Shown here: positions 17,164 through 25,269 of the stretch, in pieces
Layout: every line of letters begins with the position of its first letter
Position numbering within the stretch: position 1 is the stretch's first letter
NCBI GenBank assembly: GCA_023662835.1
Contig: JAMPII010000007.1
Location: forward strand, 1-54,842
Source: Muribaculaceae bacterium
Lineage (GTDB): Bacteria; Bacteroidota; Bacteroidia; Bacteroidales; Muribaculaceae
Reading direction: 5' to 3'
Length of the DNA: 54,842 nucleotides
Made by a program: the position numbers and the translations under genes
Notes under the pieces: generated by a model
Told to the model about the DNA's origin: nothing
Databases searched by the model: none
What the model saw: only the letters and a program-made list of their open reading frames with translations

Positions 17164-18471
17164 TTATTCAGCGGCACGGCACGCAGCCGATACGGTTTCG
17201 CTTAATGTCGGGTGGGCATGGATTACGGATGCGATGTCGGCGGCTGTTTGTCCGCTGGCCATTGCATTTGCTACTTCCTGAACCAAGTCGGAAGCGTGGG
17301 GACCAATGATATGGCAACCAAGAATTTTTCCGGTGGCCGATTCGGTGATTAATTTCACAAAGCCGTCGGTTTCACCCATGGCGTTTGCCTTTCCGTTGGC
17401 ACGGAACAATGATTTTGTAATTTTTACGTCTTTGTCGGCACATTGTTCTTGGGTTAATCCGACCATCGCGCATTCCGGTTCGGTGAATACATCGGCCGGA
17501 ACTACGTTAAGGTCAACCTTTTCGCCACATACAACACGTGCCTGGGCTTCGGCTGCGTGGGCTAGCATCAGTTTGCCATTGACGTCGCCGATAGCGTAAA
17601 TGCCGGGAATTGATGTTGCGTAATTTTCGTCAACCTCGATACCTCGGCGTCCAACTTTTACACCGATTTCTTCTAAACCCTTAGGAATTGCCGGCTTGCG
17701 GCCAACAGCCATTAATACGCAATCGGCTTCGATAGATAATTCCTTACCTTTTTGGGTGTAGAACACTTCAAATCCGGGTTTGACGGCTGTAACGGCTGCG
17801 GAGGTCAACACTTTGATACCTTTACGACTGATAAGGCTCCGCAGGCGTTTAGCTACTTCTTTGTCGAAGTTGGGCAAAATCTCCGGGCAGAACTCAACTA
17901 CAGTTACCTCCACTCCATATGAATTCAGAATGCAGGCGAATTCCATACCGATAACGCCTCCGCCAACTATACAAATTCGCTGAGGCAGATTTTTAGTGTC
18001 GAGCATTGCTGTGCTGTCGATACATAAATCCGTACCTTCAATGTTCAGGAATGCGGGTTCCGAACCGGAGGCTACAACAATCATCGGTGCTGTGTACTGT
18101 TCGCCATTTACCTCAACAACATTGACTGATTTAACTACGGCTTCGCCGTGCACGATAGTTGCCTTTGAGAGCATTGCCTCAACGTTTTGTCGCATCTGGG
18201 CAACGACATTATCCTTACGTTCGACGGCTGCTGCAAACGAAGGAACCACGTTTTCGACAGAAACGCCATATTTGGCCGCTTCCTTTATTGTCTCCACCAC
18301 TTCGGCCGATTTACAGAGTGCTTTGGTAGGGATGCAACCTTTGTTGAGGCATGTGCCACCGAGCTGGTCGCTTTCAACTACTACTACCGACTTGGCCATG
18401 GCCAGCGACCGGGCACACATTTCCATGCCGGCCGGGCCACAACCTATTATAATTACGTCAGCTGATATCAT
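17164..18471 (-). CDS. lpdA: Dihydrolipoyl dehydrogenase (L-protein)
   Basis: 435 aa, slightly shorter than the usual 460-475. FAD-binding GCGPAG (10-15); redox disulfide Cys41/Cys46 in GGTCLNKGC; NAD-binding VGGGVIGMEFA; second FAD motif YAIGDVNG; and the C-terminal catalytic pair in HAHPTLSE (His420, Glu425). It re-oxidises the dihydrolipoyl arm of GcvH and passes electrons to NAD+. The start overlaps the end of gcvPB by 4 bp (ATGA), so it is tightly coupled to the glycine decarboxylase genes and is most likely the dedicated L-protein. Confidence 0.95.
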   Translation of the reverse strand: MISADVIIIGCGPAGMEMCARSLAMAKSVVVVESDQLGGTCLNKGCIPTKALCKSAEVVETIKEAAKYGVSVENVVPSFAAAVERKDNVVAQMRQNVEAMLSKATIVHGEAVVKSVNVVEVNGEQYTAPMIVVASGSEPAFLNIEGTDLCIDSTAMLDTKNLPQRICIVGGGVIGMEFACILNSYGVEVTVVEFCPEILPNFDKEVAKRLRSLISRKGIKVLTSAAVTAVKPGFEVFYTQKGKELSIEADCVLMAVGRKPAIPKGLEEIGVKVGRRGIEVDENYATSIPGIYAIGDVNGKLMLAHAAEAQARVVCGEKVDLNVVPADVFTEPECAMVGLTQEQCADKDVKITKSLFRANGKANAMGETDGFVKLITESATGKILGCHIIGPHASDLVQEVANAMASGQTAADIASVIHAHPTLSETVSAACRAAE

Positions 18472-19925
18472 TTTATATCGTCGAATTTAACAATTGGATG
18501 CAGAGCTGCTTCAGTGTCGTCGGGATGCGAGATGGGTGTGTTATGGGGCGCATTCTTTACCAGATCGGGAGTTTCAGCTGCCTCTTTGGCTATCTGGCGC
18601 ATTACGGCGATGAAGCTATCGAGAGTTTCCAGACTTTCTGTCTCGGTTGGCTCAATCATGAGCGATTCATGGAAGAGCAGCGGGAAGTAGATTGTTGGTG
18701 CGTGGAAACCGAAGTCAAGCAAGCGTTTGGCAATATTGAGGGTTGTGACGCCGGTTGATTTGTCGGCCAAGCCGTCGAATACGAACTCATGTTTGCTCAG
18801 TCCGTCGATAGGAAGCAGATATACATCCTTAAGGGCTTCCTTGATGTAGGTGGCATTTAATGTGGCCAACGGGCCAACATACTTCAAGCCTTCCTTGCCT
18901 AATGTCATAATGTAGGCCAAGGCGCGTACGGCAACGGTGAAGTTGCCGAGAGTGCCTGACACTTGCCCCAGGGTGTCTTTTTTGTATTCAACGTCGAACG
19001 AACCGTCGGCCAATTTCACTACGCGGGGGTTAGGAAGCAGATGTTCCAATCCTTTTCGTACGCCAACTGGACCTGAGCCTGGGCCGCCACCACCGTGAGG
19101 TGTTGAGAATGTTTTGTGGAGGTTGATATGCATAACGTCGAAGCCCATATCGCCCGGACGTGCAACTCCTACCATTGGGTTCAGGTTTGCGCCATCGTAA
19201 TAGAGTAAGGCTCCGCACTGATGGACAAGTGTGGCAATTTCGGGAATATTTTTTTCGAAAATACCAAGTGTATTGGGGTTTGTCATCATGACGGCAGCTA
19301 CTGTTTCGTCAAGTAGCGGGCGAAGGTCGTCGACGTCGACAGTGCCGTCGGGGCGGCTTTTTACCTCAACAATCGACAATCCGGCTACGGCGGCACTGGC
19401 CGGGTTTGTTCCATGGGCAGAATCGGGCACTATCACTTTTGTGCGTTTCGTATCGCCATGCTGTTCATGGTAGGCGCGAATCACCATCAATCCGGTTAAT
19501 TCACCATGGGCGCCGGCATAGGGGTTGAGTGTGAATTCGCTCATGCCTCCGATTTCAGATAGCAACTGCTGTAAGGTGTAGTATATTTCTAGCATGCCCT
19601 GAACAGTTTTGGTTGGCTGACATGGGTGGAGATTTGCCATGCGTTTGTCTGCTGCCAGCTCCTCGTTGATTTTGGGATTGTACTTCATTGTACATGAGCC
19701 AAGGGGATAGAATCCGGTGTCGACACCGAAATTGTTGTTGCTCATGTTGGTATAGTGGCGAACTACGGTGAGTTCGTCGGCTTGGGGCAGGTCGAGCTCA
19801 TTTGTACGCGCCAGGTCTTCGGGCAATGCATATGTGTCGGTAAGGCCGTTGTCGGGCAATAAATATCCTTTTCTGCCTTTATGTGAAAGCTCAAATATCA
19901 GCTTTCCGTAATATTCTTTGTTCAT
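18468..19925 (-). CDS. gcvPB: Glycine dehydrogenase (decarboxylating) subunit 2
   Basis: 485 aa, the C-terminal-half subunit of the split P-protein. The PLP-binding lysine is Lys271 in HINLHKTFSTPHGGGG; other active-site segments are GFYPLGSCTMKYNP and DSAHGTNPASAA. With GcvPA it decarboxylates glycine and transfers the aminomethyl group to the lipoyl arm of GcvH. It lies 22 bp after gcvPA and overlaps lpdA by 4 bp. Confidence 0.96.
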   Translation of the reverse strand: MNKEYYGKLIFELSHKGRKGYLLPDNGLTDTYALPEDLARTNELDLPQADELTVVRHYTNMSNNNFGVDTGFYPLGSCTMKYNPKINEELAADKRMANLHPCQPTKTVQGMLEIYYTLQQLLSEIGGMSEFTLNPYAGAHGELTGLMVIRAYHEQHGDTKRTKVIVPDSAHGTNPASAAVAGLSIVEVKSRPDGTVDVDDLRPLLDETVAAVMMTNPNTLGIFEKNIPEIATLVHQCGALLYYDGANLNPMVGVARPGDMGFDVMHINLHKTFSTPHGGGGPGSGPVGVRKGLEHLLPNPRVVKLADGSFDVEYKKDTLGQVSGTLGNFTVAVRALAYIMTLGKEGLKYVGPLATLNATYIKEALKDVYLLPIDGLSKHEFVFDGLADKSTGVTTLNIAKRLLDFGFHAPTIYFPLLFHESLMIEPTETESLETLDSFIAVMRQIAKEAAETPDLVKNAPHNTPISHPDDTEAALHPIVKFDDIK

Positions 19926-19947
19926 AATGATACTTTCGTGGTTAAAA

Positions 19948-21276
19948 TTAAGAAACTATCAGTTTCACAAGTTTGTCCATATCGGCTACTGAGAGGACTT
20001 CGGTTGCAGCAACCATAAGTTCGTTTTCTGCCAATTTTATACCGCAGAGCACACCGGCTTCGATGCCTTCGGCAAGGATTTTGTCGACCGGTTTGTCGGT
20101 TCCCAGAACAAACTCGTTTAAGTAGGGCGAATCGGGATATTTAAGTTTAGCTTTTCCAGAGGCTACAACCTTTTGGGCGATATAGCGGGCGTTGACTGCG
20201 CTCTTGTTGTTAACTTCAGCCATTCCTTGCGGTCCCATGAGTGACATGTAAACGGTGACGAATAGCGACATAAGTCCTTGGTTGGAGCATATGTTTGAGG
20301 TTGCTTTTTCGCGGCGGATGTGTTGTTCGCGAGCCTGAAGGGTGAGCACAAATACACGTTTGCCATTTGTATCTGTAGTTGCACCGACAATACGTCCGGG
20401 GAGCTTGCGAACCAGTGCTTGTGTGCAGCAGAGGAATCCGATGTAGGGGCCTCCGTAGTTTAATGGGATGCCGAGCGACTGACCGTCGCCGGCGGCTATG
20501 TCGGCGCCCCACTCTGCCGGTGTTTTCAGAACTGCGAGAGTTGAAGCCACGCAGGTCATTGCCAGTGTGGCTTTAGCTTTGTGAACAGCTTCGGCAACAC
20601 CTTCGAAGTTCTCAACAATACCATATCGGTTCGGCTGTGGGAGAACAACTCCCGCAACGTCGCCATACTCCTGAAGCATGCGTTTCAAATCGTCGATTGA
20701 AGTTACGCCAGCAGCTGTTGCGGGTATTTCCTCGATCTGGATGCCGTGGTAGTGGGCATAAGTATGCATTACAGCCAGTACTTGAGGAAGCACTGTCGAC
20801 GAAACGAGCACACGGTTGCGTTTGCGGGCTGCGGCAACAGTCATCATCATAGCTTCGGCCGTAGCTGTAGCGCCGTCGTACATCGATGCGTTAGATACGT
20901 CGAGTCCTGTGAGCCGACACATCATGGTCTGATATTCGAAGATGTACTGCAGTGTTCCTTGCGAGATTTCGGGCTGGTAGGGTGTGTAAGCTGTGAGAAA
21001 CTCGGAACGGGAGGTGATGTAAGGGATTACAGCGGGTGTGTAATGGTTGTAGTAACCACCTCCGGCAAAACAGGTGAGGTTCTTGTTATTGTCGAACATT
21101 TTGTCGAAAAAAGCGCGTATTTCTACTTCGCTCTTTTCCGAAGGAAGATTATAATCGCGTTTCAACAGCAGCTGTTCGGGCACGTCGGCATAGAGGTCGT
21201 CGAGTTTCCCGACTTTGCATTTTGAAAGCATGTATTGTAAATCTTCCTGTGTATGTGGAAAATAAGGATGATTCAT
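19948..21276 (-). CDS. gcvPA: Glycine dehydrogenase (decarboxylating) subunit 1
   Basis: 442 aa, the N-terminal-half subunit of the two-gene P-protein seen in Firmicutes and some Bacteroidota. Recognisable segments are the opening MNHPYFPHTQEDLQYML, FAGGGYYNHYTPAVI (about 69-84), PYQPEISQGTLQ and GGPYIGFLC. It forms the heterotetramer with GcvPB. It starts 85 bp downstream of the gcvH stop, and that gap contains a terminator-like hairpin, so its expression relative to gcvT-gcvH may be set there. Confidence 0.95.
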   Translation of the reverse strand: MNHPYFPHTQEDLQYMLSKCKVGKLDDLYADVPEQLLLKRDYNLPSEKSEVEIRAFFDKMFDNNKNLTCFAGGGYYNHYTPAVIPYITSRSEFLTAYTPYQPEISQGTLQYIFEYQTMMCRLTGLDVSNASMYDGATATAEAMMMTVAAARKRNRVLVSSTVLPQVLAVMHTYAHYHGIQIEEIPATAAGVTSIDDLKRMLQEYGDVAGVVLPQPNRYGIVENFEGVAEAVHKAKATLAMTCVASTLAVLKTPAEWGADIAAGDGQSLGIPLNYGGPYIGFLCCTQALVRKLPGRIVGATTDTNGKRVFVLTLQAREQHIRREKATSNICSNQGLMSLFVTVYMSLMGPQGMAEVNNKSAVNARYIAQKVVASGKAKLKYPDSPYLNEFVLGTDKPVDKILAEGIEAGVLCGIKLAENELMVAATEVLSVADMDKLVKLIVS

Positions 21277-21304
21277 CGTGATGTTGGTGTATATAAATAG
21301 TAAA

Positions 21305-21347
21305 AATTCCCCTTCTACAGTGTGAATTAATCTGCAGTCGGGGAATT
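21305..21347 (-). terminator. Terminator-like hairpin between gcvH and gcvPA
   Basis: GGGGAATT (21340-21347) and AATTCCCC (21305-21312) are perfect 8-bp complements. Read on the minus strand, the downstream arm runs into TTTTTA, which resembles an intrinsic terminator or attenuator. It lies inside the gcv operon, after gcvH, so it may lower read-through into gcvPA-gcvPB-lpdA or protect an mRNA 3' end. Confidence 0.5.
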
Positions 21348-21361
21348 CATCTTATGGTTAA

Positions 21362-21727
21362 TTAGTGGCAAATTTGCTTGTATGCTTCTTCGTCGAGCAG
21401 ATTGTCGAGTTCGGCTGTGTCGGAAAGTTCAACTTTGATAATCCAGTTGGCCATAGCGTCTTTGTTAACCAAACCGGGTTCGTCGGCGAGAGCTTCGTTT
21501 ACTTCAACAACAGTACCGCTTACGGGTGAAATCAGGTCGGAAGCGGCTTTCACACTTTCGATAGCTCCGAAATCCTCGCCGGCTGTAACTTCGTCGTCAA
21601 CGTCGGGCATGTCGACGTAAACAACGTTGCCGAGTTGATGTTGTGCGTAGTCGGTGATACCGATGTAACCTGTGTTGCCTTCAACTTTCACGTATTCGTG
21701 GGTGGGAGAATAATATATCTTGCTCAT
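21362..21727 (-). CDS. gcvH: Glycine cleavage system H-protein
   Basis: 121 aa, a typical lipoyl carrier. The lipoylated lysine is Lys60 in AIESVKAASDL; the opening IYYSPTHEYVKVEG and the glycine-rich GNTGYIGITDYAQHQLG are standard. It carries the aminomethyl intermediate from the P-protein to GcvT and the reduced lipoyl arm to LpdA. It lies 23 bp after gcvT, and two genes after the lipoate ligase that can modify it. Confidence 0.97.
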   Translation of the reverse strand: MSKIYYSPTHEYVKVEGNTGYIGITDYAQHQLGNVVYVDMPDVDDEVTAGEDFGAIESVKAASDLISPVSGTVVEVNEALADEPGLVNKDAMANWIIKVELSDTAELDNLLDEEAYKQICH

Positions 21728-21750
21728 AATTGTGATATTATATTTGGTTA

Positions 21751-22851
21751 TTAATTTTTGTAGCTTTTTTTGTAGAATTTCTTTTTAACAACTTTTCCGG
21801 GGAAAGTTTTCTTGCGTATTTTAATAAGCACGGGGGTGTCGAGCGCTGCGTATTCGGCATCGATGAGAGCCATAGCAATGCTCTTGTCAACCGAAATAGC
21901 GTGATAGCCGGTTGTAACATGGCCAATAACCTTGCTTCCGTCGGCCGACAGTACTTCGTAGCCATGGCGTGGAACGGCTTTATCCTCTAGCTCGATTCCT
22001 ACTGTTTTGCGCTTCGCTCCTTCGGCTTTGATTTTAGCTGTGGCTTCGCGACCAATGAACTGTGGTTTGTCGAGTTTTACAAATATGCCTAATCCGGCTT
22101 CTAAGGGGGAAACTGTGTCGGAAAGTTCGTTGCCATACAGCGGTAATCCTACTTCGAAACGCAATGTGTCGCGGCATCCTAACCCGCAAGGTTCAACTTT
22201 GCCGGAAGCAATTAGCTTATCCCAGAATTTGTTTGTCATTGTGTGTGATGAGTATACCTCAAAACCATCTTCGCCGGTGTAGCCGGTGCGGCTTAGGATT
22301 ATTGTCTCGCCATCGGTTACAATTTCCTTGAATGTGTAGAAGTCGAGATCGGAGCAAGGGAGACCGAGAACTGATTCGATGATGCTTTCGGCTTGTGGTC
22401 CTTGGATTGCCAATTCGCCGAGGGAATCGCTGAGATGGTCAATGCGTACATTATATCCTTCAACATTTTGTCGAATCCATGCAACATCTTTGTCGATGTT
22501 TGACGCATTGATTACAAGAAAATAGTTCTCTTTATCTTTGCAGTAAACAAGAAGATCGTCGACGACACCTCCGGTGGGGTTAAGCATCATTCCGTAAAAG
22601 CATTTTCCGGGCTGAGCACCGGAAACGTCATTTGTGAAAATATTGTTTACAAATGCTTCAGCATCGGGACCGGTTACTAACACCTCGCCCATGTGTGAAA
22701 CGTCGAACACTCCGCAGGCGTTGCGCACAGCCTGATGTTCTTCTACAATACCTTTGTATTGGATTGGCATTTCGAAGCCGCCAAACGGACTTATGAGCGC
22801 GCCCAGACTGACATGTTTGTCATATAGACAAGTTTTTTTGTTCTCTCCCAT
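21751..22851 (-). CDS. gcvT: Aminomethyltransferase (glycine cleavage T-protein)
   Basis: 366 aa, usual length. Folate-binding GcvT fold with the opening YDKHVSLGALISPFGGFEMPIQY-type segment, VFDVSHMGEV (about 48-57), the catalytic Asp region (VNNIFTNDVSG), SRTGYTGEDGFE, and the C-terminal barrel ending with IRKKTFPGKVVKK. It releases ammonia and passes the one-carbon unit to tetrahydrofolate. It starts 2 bp before the lipoate-ligase stop, so it follows that gene in the operon. Confidence 0.96.
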   Translation of the reverse strand: MGENKKTCLYDKHVSLGALISPFGGFEMPIQYKGIVEEHQAVRNACGVFDVSHMGEVLVTGPDAEAFVNNIFTNDVSGAQPGKCFYGMMLNPTGGVVDDLLVYCKDKENYFLVINASNIDKDVAWIRQNVEGYNVRIDHLSDSLGELAIQGPQAESIIESVLGLPCSDLDFYTFKEIVTDGETIILSRTGYTGEDGFEVYSSHTMTNKFWDKLIASGKVEPCGLGCRDTLRFEVGLPLYGNELSDTVSPLEAGLGIFVKLDKPQFIGREATAKIKAEGAKRKTVGIELEDKAVPRHGYEVLSADGSKVIGHVTTGYHAISVDKSIAMALIDAEYAALDTPVLIKIRKKTFPGKVVKKKFYKKSYKN

Positions 22852-22853
22852 TG

Positions 22854-23837
22854 TTAATTACTGAATATAAGTTGTTTGATATTTTTGTTTTCCATGCCTG
22901 GAATCAATTGGGCGACATTGATTTTGGTTAGTGCTTTATCCACAGCCTCTGGCTTGTAGTCGACGCCTACCAATGTGCGTTCGATTGTGGAGGCCGCGTC
23001 GGGCTGACCGAAGAAGTCGCCGGCAATAATTATGTGGGCAATGCGGTTGCCGTCGGTGTGTATCTGAACCTGAAATTCGCCTACTGCATCGAATCTTTTG
23101 GTGGCTATGATTTCCGAACGGGGATTTTTTCCGAACAACCAGCTGTTGTTGTAATATGGATCCGACTTGATTTCAATTTTTATTTCGTCGTCGGATGTAA
23201 GTTCGACAGCTTCGTTGCCGCAAAAATATTCGCGTATGTAGTTTCTAAATCTGGCGATATCCATTGTAATTCCACATTCGCTGAGCGAGGACACATGGGC
23301 TCGAACCGAATTGACTCCTTTCGATGTGAGTTTCTGGATTGACGGGCTTATAGCATTCTCCATATGCTCGGGCTTGAAATCGTAGAGCATGGTTGAATGT
23401 ACAATAGTTCGGTTGTGGAGTTTATGCGCTGCAAACCCTGAGATTTTTTTCCCTTCAACGCATATATCGTTTCGGCCGCTTACTTGAGCGGGAATATCGA
23501 TGGCGTTCAGGGCCTGAGCTGTCATCATGGCATAGTGTCGCATTGTGTCGGGAACGTTGTCGGTTGAATTTACGATGAAACTGAGCATGACGTTTCCGCG
23601 ATCGGCATAAACGCATCCGCCTCCGCTTTTGCGACGGTAAAAATTTATTCCGTGCTCTTGGCAATAGTTGATGTTCACCTCTTTTTCAACGAGCTGGTTC
23701 CGGCCAAAAATTACGGTTGGCTCTACTTGCCAAGTAAAGAACATTTCGCAGTTAAACTTTATAGCGACATACTCTTCCATTGCCAGATAGAATGGCAACT
23801 TGCGATTGTTGTCGTTGATAAGTTTTGCGAATTTCAT
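22854..23837 (-). CDS. lplA: Lipoate-protein ligase
   Basis: 327 aa from the ATG at 23837 (MKFAKLINDNNRKLPFYLA). The frame stays open upstream to 24281, but that part lies in another frame inside the glycosyltransferase gene and has no family similarity. The lipoate/biotin ligase fold shows the RRKSGGGCVYAD motif (68-79), NDICVEGKKISG with the catalytic Lys130/131, and a C-terminal accessory domain (FGQPDAASTIERTLVG). It activates free lipoate with ATP and attaches it to a lysine, here presumably Lys60 of GcvH, whose gene lies two positions downstream. The stop is 2 bp before the gcvT start. Confidence 0.93.
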   Translation of the reverse strand: MKFAKLINDNNRKLPFYLAMEEYVAIKFNCEMFFTWQVEPTVIFGRNQLVEKEVNINYCQEHGINFYRRKSGGGCVYADRGNVMLSFIVNSTDNVPDTMRHYAMMTAQALNAIDIPAQVSGRNDICVEGKKISGFAAHKLHNRTIVHSTMLYDFKPEHMENAISPSIQKLTSKGVNSVRAHVSSLSECGITMDIARFRNYIREYFCGNEAVELTSDDEIKIEIKSDPYYNNSWLFGKNPRSEIIATKRFDAVGEFQVQIHTDGNRIAHIIIAGDFFGQPDAASTIERTLVGVDYKPEAVDKALTKINVAQLIPGMENKNIKQLIFSN

Positions 23838-23905
23838 TTTGGTTAGAAATAGGGCTAATAAGGTTGTCGCTTTTTCTTTTGCCAAAGGTAAAAAATGTTT
23901 TTTTC

Positions 23906-25036
23906 TTAGCCAAAAATGAGATGATAAATTGTTCGTAGCGGTCGTAGCAGCATTACGGGGCACACGCTGAATGAAAATTTGGGTGCCCCAAGAGCTATCG
24001 ACACCTTGCGCCACAGTACAGAAAGAGCAGTCCATAGCAGCAGTTGCACACAAACCGGAGCCAATATCATTGTTGGCTGTTGTAACATAAACGGTATGGA
24101 TAGCAGCGACGTGAGTAGCGACACCCACAGCAAAGCTGAAGTGATGGCCTGCATTACGCGGGCTGTATTCCGGCACTGGCGGGCGGCCCATCGGCGGCGG
24201 CGTGACATGTTGCGCCAGTGTGACACGGGGTCGTCGGGCTGTATCGTAACAATGGCGTCGCGATTTATGCTTACCGAACAATTTTTCGCATTTGCTACTA
24301 AAGAGATGAAGGCATCGTCGTCGCCACCTCCGTAGCGCAGGTTAAGCAGCGAGCTGAAGCCTTTGTTGTCGAAAAACAGGCGGCGTGAGTAGGCAAGATT
24401 GGAGCCGTCGCCACGCCAAGGCCTACCGTTAATGGCCGACGCCAGATAGTTGACGGTATCCATAAGGTAGATTCGTTGGCGCATTGTTTTACCAGCGGCC
24501 AATACTCCGCAACCAAGCACGACCTGCACCTCGGGATTGTCGGCAAAAGGACGAACCATATTTGCAGCCCAGTAGTCGGAATTGATTGAAGTGTCGGAAT
24601 TTGTGTGCAGAATTATCGGGAATTGTGCGCTTTTGATGCCCAACATAAGTGCCAGGTTTTTTGATGAGATGCCTCTTGTGTCGGCCGGAGTGAATGTGTG
24701 TCGCAAGCGGTTGGACCATTCCGACTCGAACATCAATAAAAGCGATTCTGTGGTTGGATTTGCACCATCGTTAACTACTATGACTTCAAATTTGTTGTCG
24801 GGATATTTCTGCGACATTAATTGTGGAATCTGGCGTTCCAAACCGGCAGTGGAGTTATGGGTGTAAACTATAACCGACACCCCGGGTAGCGAATCGTAAT
24901 TGATTGCAGATGAGCTGCTGTTGTCGTGTTGCGACTGTTTTAGGATGGCATATAATCTTGGTACTTGAATTGCCAGCGCGGCTACTGCAGAGATAACAGC
25001 AATGGCGAGCAAGATATTAGGAAGAATCAAAAGCAT
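23906..25036 (-). CDS. Membrane-anchored family 2 glycosyltransferase
   Basis: 376 aa. An N-terminal membrane helix (residues 2-24) is followed by a GT-A domain: VSVIVYTHNS (about 53-62), VIVVNDGANP, the metal site region HTNSD (DxD reduced to NSD), RYGGGDDDAF and a C-terminal R/RW motif (SRRRRW), then two membrane helices (about 295-345). The layout resembles processive or polymerising GT2 enzymes, but it lacks the full QxxRW motif. Substrate unknown. It precedes lplA by 68 bp on the same strand and may be the first gene of the block. A TAAATTTG element (25114-25121, minus strand) is upstream. Confidence 0.85.
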   Translation of the reverse strand: MLLILPNILLAIAVISAVAALAIQVPRLYAILKQSQHDNSSSSAINYDSLPGVSVIVYTHNSTAGLERQIPQLMSQKYPDNKFEVIVVNDGANPTTESLLLMFESEWSNRLRHTFTPADTRGISSKNLALMLGIKSAQFPIILHTNSDTSINSDYWAANMVRPFADNPEVQVVLGCGVLAAGKTMRQRIYLMDTVNYLASAINGRPWRGDGSNLAYSRRLFFDNKGFSSLLNLRYGGGDDDAFISLVANAKNCSVSINRDAIVTIQPDDPVSHWRNMSRRRRWAARQCRNTARVMQAITSALLWVSLLTSLLSIPFMLQQPTMILAPVCVQLLLWTALSVLWRKVSIALGAPKFSFSVCPVMLLRPLRTIYHLIFG

Positions 25037-25113
25037 CGTTTCGGGCTATTATTTTGAAAATAGATCGCAGGGGATTGGCGTTTTTAAACAACCACCTCCA
25101 TTATTTAGCACTA

Positions 25114-25121
25114 CAAATTTA
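25114..25121 (-). promoter_or_regulatory. Possible -7 element for the glycosyltransferase/gcv block
   Basis: The minus strand reads TAAATTTG, a full TAnnTTTG match, 78 bp upstream of the ATG at 25036. No convincing TTTG lies 19-21 bp further upstream. Confidence 0.4.
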
Positions 25122-25146
25122 TAATACTTTGTTAAGTTTAAATGAA

Positions 25147-25192
25147 AATCCGATTAAGATTTTTTTTCGTATTTAAAATCTGCAATCGGATT
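25147..25192. promoter_or_regulatory. Inverted repeat upstream of the metal-efflux operon
   Basis: AATCCGATT (25147-25155) and AATCGGATT (25184-25192) are perfect 9-bp complements, and a second inner pair (GATTTT/AAAATC) lengthens the possible stem. No gene ends nearby, as the flanking genes are divergent, so this is more likely an operator or 5' control element of the efflux operon (start 25270) than a terminator. No known metal-regulator box was recognised. Confidence 0.45.
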
Positions 25193-25269
25193 GCATTGTT
25201 TTTTGCTGATATTTGTGAAATTTAATTCTTATACTAATAATAAACCAACGAACCAGACATAATTGCTTT

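Noticed and set aside
21277-22853. Glycine riboswitch in the gcv block
   Set aside because: No gap long enough for the conserved aptamer, and no matching conserved core was seen.
23838-24281. Upstream extension of the lipoate ligase frame by 148 codons
   Set aside because: It lies inside the glycosyltransferase gene in another frame, and the translation lacks similarity to the family; the ATG at 23837 gives the normal N-terminus.
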